The notes: generated by a model not told the origin, from the sequence alone. Numbered from the stretch's first letter, positions 25,340-34,965 are shown. The stretch: DNA of 64,000 nucleotides from Sphingobacterium sp. ML3W (GCF_029542085.1 NZ_CP107036.1:4030001-4094000), one strand, 5' to 3'. Translations and numbers: made by a program.

Positions 25340-26476
25340 ATGAACTTTGAATTAAGCGAAGAACATAAAATGATCCGTGATGCAGCACGGGAGTTTGCCC
25401 AAGAACTAAAAGCGGGTGTAATACAACGGGATGAAGAAGCCAAATTTCCGACAGATTTTGTCAAACAGATGGCCGGCCTTGGATTTATGGGTATCATGAC
25501 ACCTGAAGCCTATGGTGGTGCTGGTATGGACACCCTGGCTTACGTAATTGTATTAGAGGAAATCGCCAAAATCGATGCATCCGCAGCCGTTATTGTTTCC
25601 GCTCACAATTCTTTGGTACTCTATGGACTGAATGCTTTTGGAACAGAAGAGCAAAAACAAAAATACCTTGTGCCATTGGCCAAAGGCGAAAAACTAGGGG
25701 CATTTGCACTCTCAGAGCCTGAAGCTGGATCGGACGCCTCCTCACAACATACAACAGCCGAAGACAAAGGCGACCACTATCTACTGAATGGCACGAAGAA
25801 TTGGATTACCAATGGTGGTCACGCTGATATTTACCTCATCATTGCACAGACTCATCCAGAAAAAGGCCATAAAGGAATCAACGTATTGATTGTTGAAAAA
25901 GGATTACCTGGGTTCACAATTGGGCCAAAAGAAAATAAATTGGGAATCCGAAGTTCAGATACGCATTCGTTGCTATTTTCGGATGTCAAAGTACCCAAAG
26001 AAAATCGTATCGGTGAGGATGGCTTTGGGTTCAAATTTGCTATGAAAACGCTCGATGGAGGACGTATAGGTATCGCAGCACAAGCATTGGGTATTGCAGC
26101 CGGTGCATATAATCTTGCGCTTGCCTATTCCAAAGAACGTAAAACATTTGGTAAGCCAATCTCAGAACATCAGGCGATCCAATTTAAACTGGCTGATATG
26201 GAAGTAGATATCGAAACGGCGAGGTTGTTGACCTATAAAGCTGCATGGACCAAAGATCAAGGTCTACCCTATGGAAAAGAAGCTGCAATGGCCAAACTAC
26301 ACGCTTCTGAGGTAGCCATGAAACATACTGTCGAAGCTGTTCAGGTCCATGGCGGTTATGGTTATGTGAAAGAATATCATGTAGAAAGATTAATGCGTGA
26401 TGCCAAGATCACACAGATCTATGAGGGTACTTCTGAGATACAACGACTGGTTATTGCACGAGAAATACTACGTTAA
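25340..26476 (+). CDS. Acyl-CoA dehydrogenase (short-chain/butyryl-type)
   Basis: A 378-residue FAD-dependent acyl-CoA dehydrogenase. Visible signatures: ALSEPEAGSDAS (FAD/substrate motif), GTKNWITNG, and the C-terminal catalytic glutamate motif IYEGTSEIQRLVIAREIL. It introduces a trans double bond between C2 and C3 of an acyl-CoA in beta-oxidation or branched-chain amino acid breakdown. The exact chain length preference cannot be seen. Electron-transferring flavoprotein would be its acceptor. It is a single gene with a structured leader and ends at a strong terminator. Confidence 0.92.
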   Translation: MNFELSEEHKMIRDAAREFAQELKAGVIQRDEEAKFPTDFVKQMAGLGFMGIMTPEAYGGAGMDTLAYVIVLEEIAKIDASAAVIVSAHNSLVLYGLNAFGTEEQKQKYLVPLAKGEKLGAFALSEPEAGSDASSQHTTAEDKGDHYLLNGTKNWITNGGHADIYLIIAQTHPEKGHKGINVLIVEKGLPGFTIGPKENKLGIRSSDTHSLLFSDVKVPKENRIGEDGFGFKFAMKTLDGGRIGIAAQALGIAAGAYNLALAYSKERKTFGKPISEHQAIQFKLADMEVDIETARLLTYKAAWTKDQGLPYGKEAAMAKLHASEVAMKHTVEAVQVHGGYGYVKEYHVERLMRDAKITQIYEGTSEIQRLVIAREILR

Positions 26477-26501
26477 GAATGTTCATAGTATAACTTAAAA
26501 T

Positions 26502-26541
26502 AAAAATCCTGTCCCTTCTCAAAGAAACGGACAGGATTTTT
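26502..26541. terminator. Bidirectional terminator
   Basis: AAAAATCCTGTCC and its complement around a 14-base loop, with A- and T-runs. It serves the acyl-CoA dehydrogenase gene on the plus strand and the proBA operon on the minus strand, touching the last base of its third gene. Confidence 0.85.
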
Positions 26542-26945
26542 TATTGATTATTCAATTTACCATCTATCATCGACAGGTATTGATAATCCTGAAAAGAGAA
26601 ACTCGCCGTCTCAGCCATAGCCAAATTTAAGATAAGCTTTGCTTTTCGCAATAAATTCTGCTGTTCTTCACCGTTTGCATTCAGTCCATCAAAGAGCAAG
26701 GTCAATGCAAGTGGATGTAACTGCTGTGCCTGAAGTTCCTCTTTTGAATAGGTCGTCAGTTCGCTTTCGGAAAGTCCCAAAAAATATCCCCTACTCTTCT
26801 CAAAGAACTTTTCATAAGCACCTTCAAAAACCTTCGGATCCGTAGGCTCCGTAAAAGCATCATGCCCTTCCGTCCAGATACGTAGAAATTTACCAATTTC
26901 CTCGATCCAGTTCATCAATACATCTTTCTTAAAACTTAATCCCAT
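26541..26945 (-). CDS. Uncharacterised protein, third gene of the proBA operon
   Basis: A 134-residue mostly helical, soluble-looking protein with no signal peptide or recognised motif. It starts 9 bases after the proA stop on the same strand and ends in the terminator, so it is cotranscribed with proB and proA. A second ATG 10 codons in (26915) could be the true start. I do not recognise the family. The operon position suggests a link to proline synthesis or to general growth, which is inference only. Confidence 0.7.
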   Translation of the reverse strand: MGLSFKKDVLMNWIEEIGKFLRIWTEGHDAFTEPTDPKVFEGAYEKFFEKSRGYFLGLSESELTTYSKEELQAQQLHPLALTLLFDGLNANGEEQQNLLRKAKLILNLAMAETASFSFQDYQYLSMIDGKLNNQ

Positions 26946-26954
26946 AGTCTTTTC

Positions 26955-28205
26955 TTATCGAATCTGCCCATTGCCGCGGACAATCCATTTTTCTGTTACC
27001 AACTTTTCCAATGCAAAAGGACCACGTGCGTGCAGTTTTTGTGTTGAAATACCTATTTCTGCACCCAATCCAAACTCACCACCATCCGTAAAACGAGTTG
27101 AAGCATTCGCATATACCGCTGCTGCGTCCACTGCATTCAAAAATCGTTCGATAGTCAATTCATGCGAAGACACAATACACTCCGAGTGTTTTGATGAATA
27201 TTTTTCGATATGTTCCAAAGCTTCATCCAATCCATTGACTATTTTTATCGAACACTTCAAATCTAGAAATTCTCTTCCAAAATCTGCTTCTTCCGCTGCC
27301 ACTAAATTTGAAAATTTTTGATGCTCCAATAATTTATAGGCAATGGGGTCTGCAAATACCTCCACGGCAGCATTTTCAAGGTAAGGTGTTAGTTTAGCTA
27401 AAAATTCTGGTGCTACTTCCTTATCCACCAAAACTGTGTCCAGAGAATTACAGACCGATGGTCTGGAGATCTTTGCATTGGCTACAATTTTTGCAGCCAT
27501 CTCGAGATCAGCAGTTTTATCCACATAAGTATGACATACACCAGCGCCGGTTTCTATAACAGGGACTTTCGCATTTGCCCGAACAAAATCTATCAGAGAC
27601 TGCGAACCGCGTGGAATAATAATATCGACATATTTAGTAGCCTCCAGCAATTCTGATACATGTTTACGCGCTACAGGCAGCAATTGCACAATGTCTGTGG
27701 GGATACCATTTGCTTCTAATACCCGATGGATAACCCGCAGCAAGGCCTCGTTTGTATATTGCGCATCAGAACCGCCTCGCAACAAACAAACATTACCAGA
27801 CTGGATACAAAGCGCCGCTACATCTATTGTAACATTCGGCCGGGACTCATAGATCACACCAACAACACCAAGCGGGACCGTTATTTTCTCTATTTCCAAT
27901 CCATTGGGCAAAATTTTCTTAAGCAACAGCTGATCGGTCGGATCTGCCAGATCAGCAATCTGTTTTACGCTAGCTGATAGTACCTGTAAGCGATCACTAT
28001 TCAGCAGAAGACGGTCTTTCTTTGGATCTCCATCATCCATACGATCCAGGTCAATTTTATTCGCATGCAGGATTAGGGCCTCCTCCTCAACAAGTGCGAC
28101 AGCGATAGCCTCCAAAGTGACCTTTTTAGCATCTGGAGCAAATTGTTGCAAGAATTGTTTCGCCTTAGCTGCCGCCTTCAATTGTTCAATTATTGATTCA
28201 CTCAT
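26955..28205 (-). CDS. proA: Gamma-glutamyl phosphate reductase
   Basis: A 416-residue enzyme of the aldehyde dehydrogenase superfamily. It reduces gamma-glutamyl phosphate with NADPH to glutamate semialdehyde, the second step of proline synthesis. The catalytic cysteine is in RPSVCNSLD. YESRPNVTID and the GGEFGLGAEIGISTQKLHARGP block are ProA signatures. Its start overlaps the proB stop by four bases (ATGA), so the two are translationally coupled. Confidence 0.96.
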   Translation of the reverse strand: MSESIIEQLKAAAKAKQFLQQFAPDAKKVTLEAIAVALVEEEALILHANKIDLDRMDDGDPKKDRLLLNSDRLQVLSASVKQIADLADPTDQLLLKKILPNGLEIEKITVPLGVVGVIYESRPNVTIDVAALCIQSGNVCLLRGGSDAQYTNEALLRVIHRVLEANGIPTDIVQLLPVARKHVSELLEATKYVDIIIPRGSQSLIDFVRANAKVPVIETGAGVCHTYVDKTADLEMAAKIVANAKISRPSVCNSLDTVLVDKEVAPEFLAKLTPYLENAAVEVFADPIAYKLLEHQKFSNLVAAEEADFGREFLDLKCSIKIVNGLDEALEHIEKYSSKHSECIVSSHELTIERFLNAVDAAAVYANASTRFTDGGEFGLGAEIGISTQKLHARGPFALEKLVTEKWIVRGNGQIR

Positions 28206-29233
28206 AACAATACGATATCATTTGCATGCGCAATTTCTAAATTCTTTTTACTGGACTGAAATAACAAAGATGAATCCATTTTCGCCCGGGCCACAGCCAC
28301 TGTCAGACCATCGAGGTTCACAATGTTCAGCACCTCTCCTTTCTCAAAATGTTCAACAATACGCGTTACACCAACAGCGAGTAAGCTTTTATGCTTCAAC
28401 AAAGCCTCTTCAGCACCTCGGTCCACCATCAGTTCACCCTTAATTAGACTTCCACTCGCCAACCATTTTTTTCGTGAGGAGATCTTTTTACGCTCCGGCA
28501 AGCACAAGGTACCTGTCTCATGTTTGATAGCTTTCGTGATCGCATCTTCGGTCTGCATGCTAAAAATAACCACTTCAATTCCCATCTGATTAGCTAGACG
28601 TGCAAAATTCAATTTTGAGGTCATCCCCCCTAATCCTACCGCAGATTTATCTTTCCTTGCCAATCCCAGAACATCCCGGTCAATGGTTTCGATCTTTTCT
28701 ATGATTTTATTATTTGCATCCAATACGCCTGGAACAGAAGTACTAAACAGTAATTTTTCAGCACCAAATCCAACAGCAATCAACGTAGCCAGTTCATCGT
28801 TATCCGAGAACTTCAACTCTTTATTGCTCACCACATCATTTTCGTTTGCTATCGGGATAACATTGTTCCGCCACAGTTCCTCATAAGTATTCTTTAACTG
28901 GAGAAACTGGTCCCGATTGGAAAAATGATGCCTTTCACATAGGCTTTGCGCCAACGAAATCTTAAAAGGCCTGAAGTAGGTGGAATACGTATTAATCAAT
29001 ATCGGATTTCCGATGGCGGCAGCGGCCTTCCGCTCCGACAGTGTACCTGTATAACTGGGGAGAAAACGCTTGCCGGCAGCAACAGCACCTGAAGATACCA
29101 GGACAATATTGTACTTCTTCTGCAAAGAAGCAATCTGCCGGGCAACCTCCAAAACAATACGTTCATCAACTTCTCCCTCTTTCGTGGTAATAGAAGCCGA
29201 TCCAAATTTGACAACGAGAATAGGCTTTTTCAT
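28202..29233 (-). CDS. proB: Glutamate 5-kinase
   Basis: A 343-residue amino acid kinase that phosphorylates glutamate on its gamma carboxyl in proline synthesis and is usually feedback inhibited by proline. Visible motifs: VVKFGSASIT at the N-terminus, SSGAVAAG, and the nucleotide-binding block GGMTSKL. At about 343 residues it is shorter than the E. coli protein (367), mainly in the C-terminal PUA region, which appears compact. It is the first gene of a proB-proA-unknown operon. Confidence 0.94.
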   Translation of the reverse strand: MKKPILVVKFGSASITTKEGEVDERIVLEVARQIASLQKKYNIVLVSSGAVAAGKRFLPSYTGTLSERKAAAAIGNPILINTYSTYFRPFKISLAQSLCERHHFSNRDQFLQLKNTYEELWRNNVIPIANENDVVSNKELKFSDNDELATLIAVGFGAEKLLFSTSVPGVLDANNKIIEKIETIDRDVLGLARKDKSAVGLGGMTSKLNFARLANQMGIEVVIFSMQTEDAITKAIKHETGTLCLPERKKISSRKKWLASGSLIKGELMVDRGAEEALLKHKSLLAVGVTRIVEHFEKGEVLNIVNLDGLTVAVARAKMDSSLLFQSSKKNLEIAHANDIVLL

Positions 29234-29655
29234 TATAACTATGCTTTAGTTTAGATTAAAGCTCTAATTTACTGAGAAGAATTTGATTTTTGCAAAATAT
29301 GTTAATAATTGAACAATATTGCGCAATAAAATACCACCTATTTTTAAGCAGGTAAGCCTCCTTCACACGAAAAATAGATCGTAAGGAAAGGCTATCCAAA
29401 GAAGTAAAAGTCCCCTCCGGAGAATTGAATATTCAACAAGAAATCATAGGTAGGTGCGCACAACATGAAAGGAAAATAGACCTGTACCATAACTAATGCA
29501 CCAGATCTCAAATCAAAATTTAAATTGCGGGCTGATCTAAATCTCAGTGAATGACAAAAAACAAGGTTCAAATCCATAAAGAACCTGAACCTTGCTCATT
29601 TATCACAAAATTTAACTTTTTAATACAGCCTTATTAAAAAGCTAGCATATCTCAT
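29234..29655. other. Gene-free region between proB and uvrB
   Basis: About 420 bases. A 61-codon frame at 29392-29577 has no family resemblance. The region holds the uvrB terminator and the proB promoter, although no full TTG/TAnnTTTG pair was identified. I see nothing else in it. Confidence 0.5.
29562..29594 (-). terminator. Terminator of uvrB
   Basis: CAAGGTTCA and its complement TGAACCTTG with a 15-base loop. On the minus strand the stem is followed by TTTTTTG. It is about 60 bases after the uvrB stop. Confidence 0.7.
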
Positions 29656-31689
29656 TTACGATGAAAAACGCTCCTCGTAGAGCTTTTCCAAAGAAAACAT
29701 TTCGTCACGGTATTTCGCGGCTTCCAAGAAATCCATTTCTTTCGCAGCTTTATCCATTTTCTTGCGAACAGCATCAATCGCTTTTTTCAGATCTTTTTCG
29801 CTAAGGTACTGCATGACAGGGTCAGCCGCAATAGCCTGTGTAGGATCTGGCTCAACATAAAACTTTTGCTCAACGCCTGAGAAATCGGCCACCGAGGTCT
29901 GCTCCAGGATTTCTTCCCTGGTCTTTCCAACGGTTCGTGGCGTAATACCATGTTCGATATTATAGTTCATTTGCTTATCCCTGCGTCGATTGGTCTCCTC
30001 TATCGTTACACGCATACTGTCTGTCATTTTATCCGCATACATGATCACCCGTCCTTTATCATTCCGGGCAGCACGTCCGATCGTTTGGATCAACGAGCGC
30101 TCCGAACGTAAGAAGCCCTCTTTATCGGCGTCGAGAATAGCTACCAGCGTAACTTCGGGCAAATCCAATCCCTCCCGAAGTAAATTTACGCCAACTAAAA
30201 TATCAAACTCACCTAAGCGCAATCCCCGTAAAATCTCTACGCGTTCCAAAGTCTTAATTTCAGAGTGTATATAACGAACTTTAAGGTTCAACTTGGTCAT
30301 ATATTTGGATAACTCCTCAGCCATCCGTTTGGTCAAGGTCGTGGCCAAGATACGGCCTCCTTCTTTGATCGTTTTGTCTACCTCTTCCAAGAAATCATCC
30401 ACCTGATTTATCGCTGGACGAACTTCAATAATAGGATCCAATAAGCCTGTCGGACGGATGACCTGTTCAACAACGACACCTTCCGTCTGTTGCAATTCAT
30501 AATCTCCGGGAGTCGCCGAAACATAAATAGTCTGATTGGTCAACGATTCAAACTCCGGAAAGTTGAGCGGTCTATTGTCCATGGCCGCAGGTAATCGGAA
30601 ACCATGTTCCACTAGAGATACCTTACGTGAACGGTCACCACCATACATGGCCCGTAACTGCGGCAAGGTAACATGGCTCTCATCAATGACGAGCAGATAG
30701 TCCTCCGGGAAATAATCCAGCAGACAGAAAGGACGCATCCCCGGCTGTCTTCCATCGAAGAATCGAGAATAGTTTTCTATTCCAGAACAATAGCCAAGTT
30801 CGCGCATCATTTCCAGATCGTAATTCACACGTTCTTCCAGACGTTTAGCTTCCAGCATAAGCCCTTCCTCCTCCAACTGCGTCTTGCGCTGCATCAATTC
30901 ATCCTGAATGGCCCAGATAGATTCCTTAAATTTCTCCTTCGGAGTAACGAAAAGGTTCGCTGGGAAAAGTGCTAAATCCTCCATTTTATTCAAGGTCTTA
31001 CCAGATACCGGATCGATCTCACTCAATTCGTCAATCTCGTCACCAAAAAAGGAAATACGGATCGCAAAATCTAAGTAAGCAGGGTATACATCGACGGTAT
31101 CTCCCTTGACACGAAAAGTACCACGTTTAAATTCAGTTGTTGTTCTAGAATAGAGGATTTCGACCAGTTTATGCAAAAAGGCGTTCCGTGTTATTGTCAT
31201 TCCAACCCCAAAACGAAAAATTGACCGTGAGAAATCTTCGGGATTTCCCATACCATAAATACAGGAGACGGAAGAAACCACAACAATGTCTCGTCGTCCG
31301 GACATCAATGATGAAGTCGTTGCCAATCGCAGCTTCTCTATTTCTTCATTGATCGCCAAGTCTTTTTCAATGTAAGTATTCGTTGAAGCTATAAATGCCT
31401 CCGGCTGATAATAATCATAGTAAGAAACAAAATAATTAACCGAATTATTCGGAAAGAACTGTTTGAATTCACCATATAGCTGAGCAGCCAATGTTTTATT
31501 GTGACTTAATATGAGGGTTGGCTTCTGTGTTTCTTGAATTACATTGGCTACAGTAAATGTTTTACCGGATCCGGTAACCCCCAAGAGCGTCTGGTATTGT
31601 TCACCTTGGTCCACACCTGCTACCAATTCTTTGATTGCCTCTGGTTGATCACCCGTCGGTCTATACTCTGATGTCAATTCAAATTTCAT
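29656..31689 (-). CDS. uvrB: Excinuclease ABC subunit B
   Basis: A 677-residue helicase-fold DNA repair protein. With UvrA it verifies damage, and with UvrC it makes the dual incision of nucleotide excision repair. Walker A is in GVTGSGKTFTVAN. The beta-hairpin region YYDYYQPEAF is visible, as are the helicase motifs SSVSCIYG, DESHVTLPQ and GRAARN. A C-terminal UVR motif (KKMDKAAKEMDFLEAAKYRDEM) binds UvrC. Length matches the family. It is a single gene with its own terminator. Confidence 0.97.
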   Translation of the reverse strand: MKFELTSEYRPTGDQPEAIKELVAGVDQGEQYQTLLGVTGSGKTFTVANVIQETQKPTLILSHNKTLAAQLYGEFKQFFPNNSVNYFVSYYDYYQPEAFIASTNTYIEKDLAINEEIEKLRLATTSSLMSGRRDIVVVSSVSCIYGMGNPEDFSRSIFRFGVGMTITRNAFLHKLVEILYSRTTTEFKRGTFRVKGDTVDVYPAYLDFAIRISFFGDEIDELSEIDPVSGKTLNKMEDLALFPANLFVTPKEKFKESIWAIQDELMQRKTQLEEEGLMLEAKRLEERVNYDLEMMRELGYCSGIENYSRFFDGRQPGMRPFCLLDYFPEDYLLVIDESHVTLPQLRAMYGGDRSRKVSLVEHGFRLPAAMDNRPLNFPEFESLTNQTIYVSATPGDYELQQTEGVVVEQVIRPTGLLDPIIEVRPAINQVDDFLEEVDKTIKEGGRILATTLTKRMAEELSKYMTKLNLKVRYIHSEIKTLERVEILRGLRLGEFDILVGVNLLREGLDLPEVTLVAILDADKEGFLRSERSLIQTIGRAARNDKGRVIMYADKMTDSMRVTIEETNRRRDKQMNYNIEHGITPRTVGKTREEILEQTSVADFSGVEQKFYVEPDPTQAIAADPVMQYLSEKDLKKAIDAVRKKMDKAAKEMDFLEAAKYRDEMFSLEKLYEERFSS

Positions 31690-31973
31690 ACAATTCCTAT
31701 TTCTTAAAGAAAACTATTTCGACCTTTCGTTAAGCGTCAGCACCGAAGCATCGCTAAATCTCAGCTTATAAAAATCCGTCACATTCAAACAATGATAATC
31801 TATAAATGTTACGATTTTGTAACATGCGGTCTAGGGCCATATTTTAAATGGTCTTCACACAAATTTACTAATTTTTTTACCATTTTATATCAAACTATAA
31901 TTATGCCGCAGATGTTATTACTTTCAGTTGATTATTTACTATCTTTAGCTTTAACAGAACTAGCACGCACGTC

Positions 31974-32621
31974 ATGGTCACTATTCTATCTACCCAAAAT
32001 AGCATTGCAAATCATTTTATTGCAGAATTGAGAGATGTCACTATTCAGCGGGATCGCATGCGTTTCCGTCGGAATCTGGAACGACTTGGAGAAGTATTTG
32101 CCTATGAGATCAGCAAAACCATGGCCTTTAAACCCGTGGAGGTTGAAACACCTTTGGGCGTTGCCAAAACACAGCTATTGATGGAACAACCGGTATTAGC
32201 CACTATTCTAAGGGCAGGACTTCCCTTCCATCAAGGTTTATTAAATATCTTTGACCAAGCCGACAATACTTTTATCGCGGCTTATCGGCACACCAAAAAG
32301 AGTGGCGAATTTGAAGTTCACAAAGAATACGTCAATACACCGAATTTGGATAATAGAACGGTTATCATCGTCGATCCGATGCTGGCTACCGGAAAGAGCC
32401 TGGTCTTGTGTTGTAAAGATCTTTTGGCCGAATATGAGATTAAAGAACTGCATATTGTTGCGGCAATTGCTTCGGAAGAAGGATTAAACCATGTCAAGGC
32501 TTTCGTTCCGACTGCGCATATCTGGGTGGGTGATGTCGACCATGAATTGACAACAAAGGCCTATATCGTTCCCGGTCTTGGCGATGCAGGAGATCTGGCC
32601 TATGGTGAAAAACTTCATTAA
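31974..32621 (+). CDS. upp: Uracil phosphoribosyltransferase
   Basis: A 215-residue enzyme that converts uracil and PRPP to UMP in pyrimidine salvage. The PRPP-binding loop is VIIVDPMLATGKS, and the uracil-binding C-terminus has IVPGLGDAGDLAYG. ATILRAGLPF is a further family motif. The ATG at 31974 yields the standard length. It lies divergent from uvrB with about 280 bases between. Confidence 0.96.
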   Translation: MVTILSTQNSIANHFIAELRDVTIQRDRMRFRRNLERLGEVFAYEISKTMAFKPVEVETPLGVAKTQLLMEQPVLATILRAGLPFHQGLLNIFDQADNTFIAAYRHTKKSGEFEVHKEYVNTPNLDNRTVIIVDPMLATGKSLVLCCKDLLAEYEIKELHIVAAIASEEGLNHVKAFVPTAHIWVGDVDHELTTKAYIVPGLGDAGDLAYGEKLH

Positions 32622-32724
32622 TGTGGAGAATTATTTAAAATTAAATTAACACTTAGATCATTGAAATTCAGTAAATTTATGTCAATGATGAAGTTTAATT
32701 TATATATATCTAATTTATACCACT

Positions 32725-33198
32725 ATGAGATGGCAAAAATACAATGGCGAATCCATTCGCTCCACGATTTTCGATGCTGTTGAGGAAGTCATTAAACGAG
32801 AAGACGCCTTAGGCAACAAACTCAAGGTTTATATCGGTACCGATTCCCAAGTAAAGAGAGGAATCATCGACTTCGCCACCGTCATCGTCTTTCTCAGGGA
32901 ACATAAAGGTGGATTTATGTTTATCCAACGGGACAAAAGGCATCACCGAATGAGTATTAAAGAACGGATGCTACTCGAAGTCCAAAAATCCATCGACATC
33001 GCCTACCAACTCTGCCCCCTCCTCGAAAAACACAAAGTAGACCTAGAAGTCCACGCCGACATTAACACCAATCCAAATTTTCAGTCAAATGTAGCCCTCA
33101 AAGAAGCCATGGGATATATTATGGGTATGGGGTTCGTATTTAAGGCCAAACCTGAGTCTTTTGCGAGCACCAATTGCGCCAATAAACAGGTGCAGTAG
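32725..33198 (+). CDS. YkuK/DUF458 family RNase H-like protein
   Basis: A 157-residue protein with an RNase H-like fold, related to Bacillus YkuK. The first strand carries YIGTDSQVK with the expected acidic residue, and a second acidic position follows in EVHADINTNPN. The natural substrate and function are unknown. Nuclease activity is possible from the fold but not shown. The gene ends about 50 bases before pnuC. Confidence 0.82.
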   Translation: MRWQKYNGESIRSTIFDAVEEVIKREDALGNKLKVYIGTDSQVKRGIIDFATVIVFLREHKGGFMFIQRDKRHHRMSIKERMLLEVQKSIDIAYQLCPLLEKHKVDLEVHADINTNPNFQSNVALKEAMGYIMGMGFVFKAKPESFASTNCANKQVQ

Positions 33199-33227
33199 TT
33201 GATTCTAAGGCAGACTTTGTATCTTTA
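33199..33227 (+). promoter_or_regulatory. Possible promoter of the pnuC operon
   Basis: TTG at 33199, 18 bases, then TATCTTTA at 33220-33227, one base off TAnnTTTG. It lies directly after the YkuK-like stop and 23 bases before the pnuC start. Confidence 0.45.
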
Positions 33228-33250
33228 AGGTGTAATTTTTAATACACCAG

Positions 33251-33853
33251 ATGCAAGATTTTTTTCAGCAGATTGCCAGTCAATTTGTCCAAACTACTTG
33301 GCTCGAATGGTTAGGTACACTAACTGGCTTCCTTTGTGTCTATTTGGCCGCAAAGCAAAATATATGGAACTGGCCGATTAGCATTATCAGTGTGGTCTCC
33401 TATGCCATTCTTTTCTATGATGCAAAACTCTACGGCGATACCGTATTACAATTTTACTTTCTATCCACAGCCGTATATGGTTGGTATTATTGGCATAAGC
33501 GAAAAGAAGAAAAAAAGAAACCGATTGTTAAGGCCAATAGAAATCAACTCATCTTGAGCATACTTGTCATTATCTGTTTGACAGCCGCAATAGGCTACCT
33601 TTTGGACAGTAAAACAAATTCCGACGTCCCTTATATTGACGCATTCTGTACTTCAGTTAGCTTTGTGGCTCAGTTTCTAATGACGAGGAAAGTACTTCAG
33701 AACTGGCTTCTCTGGGTTTTTGTCGATATCTGCTATATTCCATTGTATGTACACAAAGAGCTTATGCTAACAGCTGTACTGTATCTCGTATTCGCCATTA
33801 TTGCCTGGAATGGCTACCGTGACTGGCAAAAAACCTATAAAAATTTTGCGTAA
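33251..33853 (+). CDS. pnuC: Nicotinamide riboside transporter PnuC
   Basis: A 200-residue membrane protein with about seven helices. The motifs WNWPISIISVVSYAILFY, YGDTVLQFYFLSTAVYGWYYW and the C-terminal NWLLWVFVDICYIPLY match PnuC. It brings nicotinamide riboside across the inner membrane by facilitated diffusion, driven by phosphorylation inside. The next gene, two bases downstream, encodes a NadR-like kinase, which would supply that trapping step. Confidence 0.93.
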   Translation: MQDFFQQIASQFVQTTWLEWLGTLTGFLCVYLAAKQNIWNWPISIISVVSYAILFYDAKLYGDTVLQFYFLSTAVYGWYYWHKRKEEKKKPIVKANRNQLILSILVIICLTAAIGYLLDSKTNSDVPYIDAFCTSVSFVAQFLMTRKVLQNWLLWVFVDICYIPLYVHKELMLTAVLYLVFAIIAWNGYRDWQKTYKNFA

Positions 33854-33855
33854 TA

Positions 33856-34410
33856 TTGCCTATCAAAAAGATAGATGTGGGAAAAGAGTTAATAAAAATT
33901 GCAGTCGTAGGCCCCGAGTCTACAGGAAAGTCAACCATGGCACAGTATCTCGCTGAAAAATTTCAAACAGTCTGTGTACCGGAGTATTCGCGCTATTACT
34001 GTCAGAGTCTCAATAATAAATATACGCTGCAGGATGAGGTCAACATGTTTTATGGACAAGTTGCTTTGGAAGAAGCACTCCTTCCATTAGCAAAGGGTAA
34101 CATCCTGATCTGTGACACCACTTTTATGACCGTGAAAATCTGGTCTGACCATCTATTCAATCATACACCAAAAGAGGTTACCGATAAGATTCAGCAACAC
34201 CCCTATGACCTATACCTACTAATGGATATAGATCTACCTTGGCAAGACGATCCATTAAGAGATTTTCCAGAGCAACGAGAACATTTTATGGAGATATGGA
34301 AAACAGAGTTAGAAGCCGTCGGTGGTCAATATCGCATTATCTCAGGAGAGGGACAGCAGCGATTGGAAAATGGTTTAACAGCTGTTAACGATTTTCTGAC
34401 ATTGATTTGA
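33856..34410 (+). CDS. NadR-like nicotinamide riboside kinase (AAA family ATPase)
   Basis: A 184-residue P-loop kinase equivalent to the C-terminal domain of NadR. Walker A is VGPESTGKSTMAQYL, and the substrate/lid region has PEYSRYY and DTTFMTVKIW. The nucleotide-transferase and helix-turn-helix domains of full NadR are missing. It likely phosphorylates nicotinamide riboside to NMN, trapping what PnuC imports. The start is TTG at 33856, three bases after the pnuC stop, because no in-frame ATG exists before the P-loop. Confidence 0.87.
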   Translation: MPIKKIDVGKELIKIAVVGPESTGKSTMAQYLAEKFQTVCVPEYSRYYCQSLNNKYTLQDEVNMFYGQVALEEALLPLAKGNILICDTTFMTVKIWSDHLFNHTPKEVTDKIQQHPYDLYLLMDIDLPWQDDPLRDFPEQREHFMEIWKTELEAVGGQYRIISGEGQQRLENGLTAVNDFLTLI

Positions 34411-34420
34411 GACAAGCACC

Positions 34421-34451
34421 TTGACGAGAAAGCCTTTTACATCTATATTTG
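34421..34451 (+). promoter_or_regulatory. Promoter of the bacilliredoxin gene
   Basis: TTG at 34421, 20 bases, then TATATTTG at 34444-34451. It matches the Bacteroidota consensus with one extra base in the spacer. A leader of about 95 bases follows. Confidence 0.65.
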
Positions 34452-34554
34452 TAAAAGTAAAGTATAGCGCTTTGGCAAAGATCGTATAATGTGAAACAGA
34501 AAGTCGCGCTGTACCGAATTAAATTAGAATATTAACATTTTTACTTAAGAAATA

Positions 34555-34965
34555 ATGTATCCAGAATATTTAGTAGCTCCAATGCGTCAAGAATTAGTTG
34601 ATGCGGGATTCGAAGAATTAAAAACTCCAGAAGCAGTTGATACTGCAATTGCTTCAGAAGGAACTGTTTTTGTAGTTGTTAACTCCGTTTGTGGTTGTGC
34701 GGCAGCGAATGCACGTCCTGCAGCAAAAGCGGCTGTAAAAAACGAAAAACATCCTGCAAAACTAGTTACTGTTTTCGCAGGTATGGAAACTGATGCTGTT
34801 AACACAGCACGTAACTACATGTTGCCTTACCCTCCATCTTCTCCAGCAATGGCGTTGTTCAAAGACGGTAAATTGGTTCACATGATTGAAAGACATATGA
34901 TTGAAGGTCGCCCGGCACAAATGATCGCTGACAATTTAGTCGCTGCATTTGACGAGTACTGCTAA
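34555..34965 (+). CDS. BrxA/BrxB family bacilliredoxin
   Basis: A 136-residue thioredoxin-fold protein of the YphP/YqiW (DUF1094) family. The active site is Cys46-Gly-Cys48 in NSVCGCAAANARP. In Bacillus these proteins remove bacillithiol from protein cysteines. Some Bacteroidota make bacillithiol, but its genes are not in this window. A further C-terminal cysteine is the last residue. Codon use looks more biased than in its neighbours, which suggests high expression. Confidence 0.9.
   Translation: MYPEYLVAPMRQELVDAGFEELKTPEAVDTAIASEGTVFVVVNSVCGCAAANARPAAKAAVKNEKHPAKLVTVFAGMETDAVNTARNYMLPYPPSSPAMALFKDGKLVHMIERHMIEGRPAQMIADNLVAAFDEYC

Noticed and set aside
31792..32031. 79-codon frame overlapping the upp start
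   Set aside because: It runs into upp in another frame and lies in the promoter region. upp is certain.
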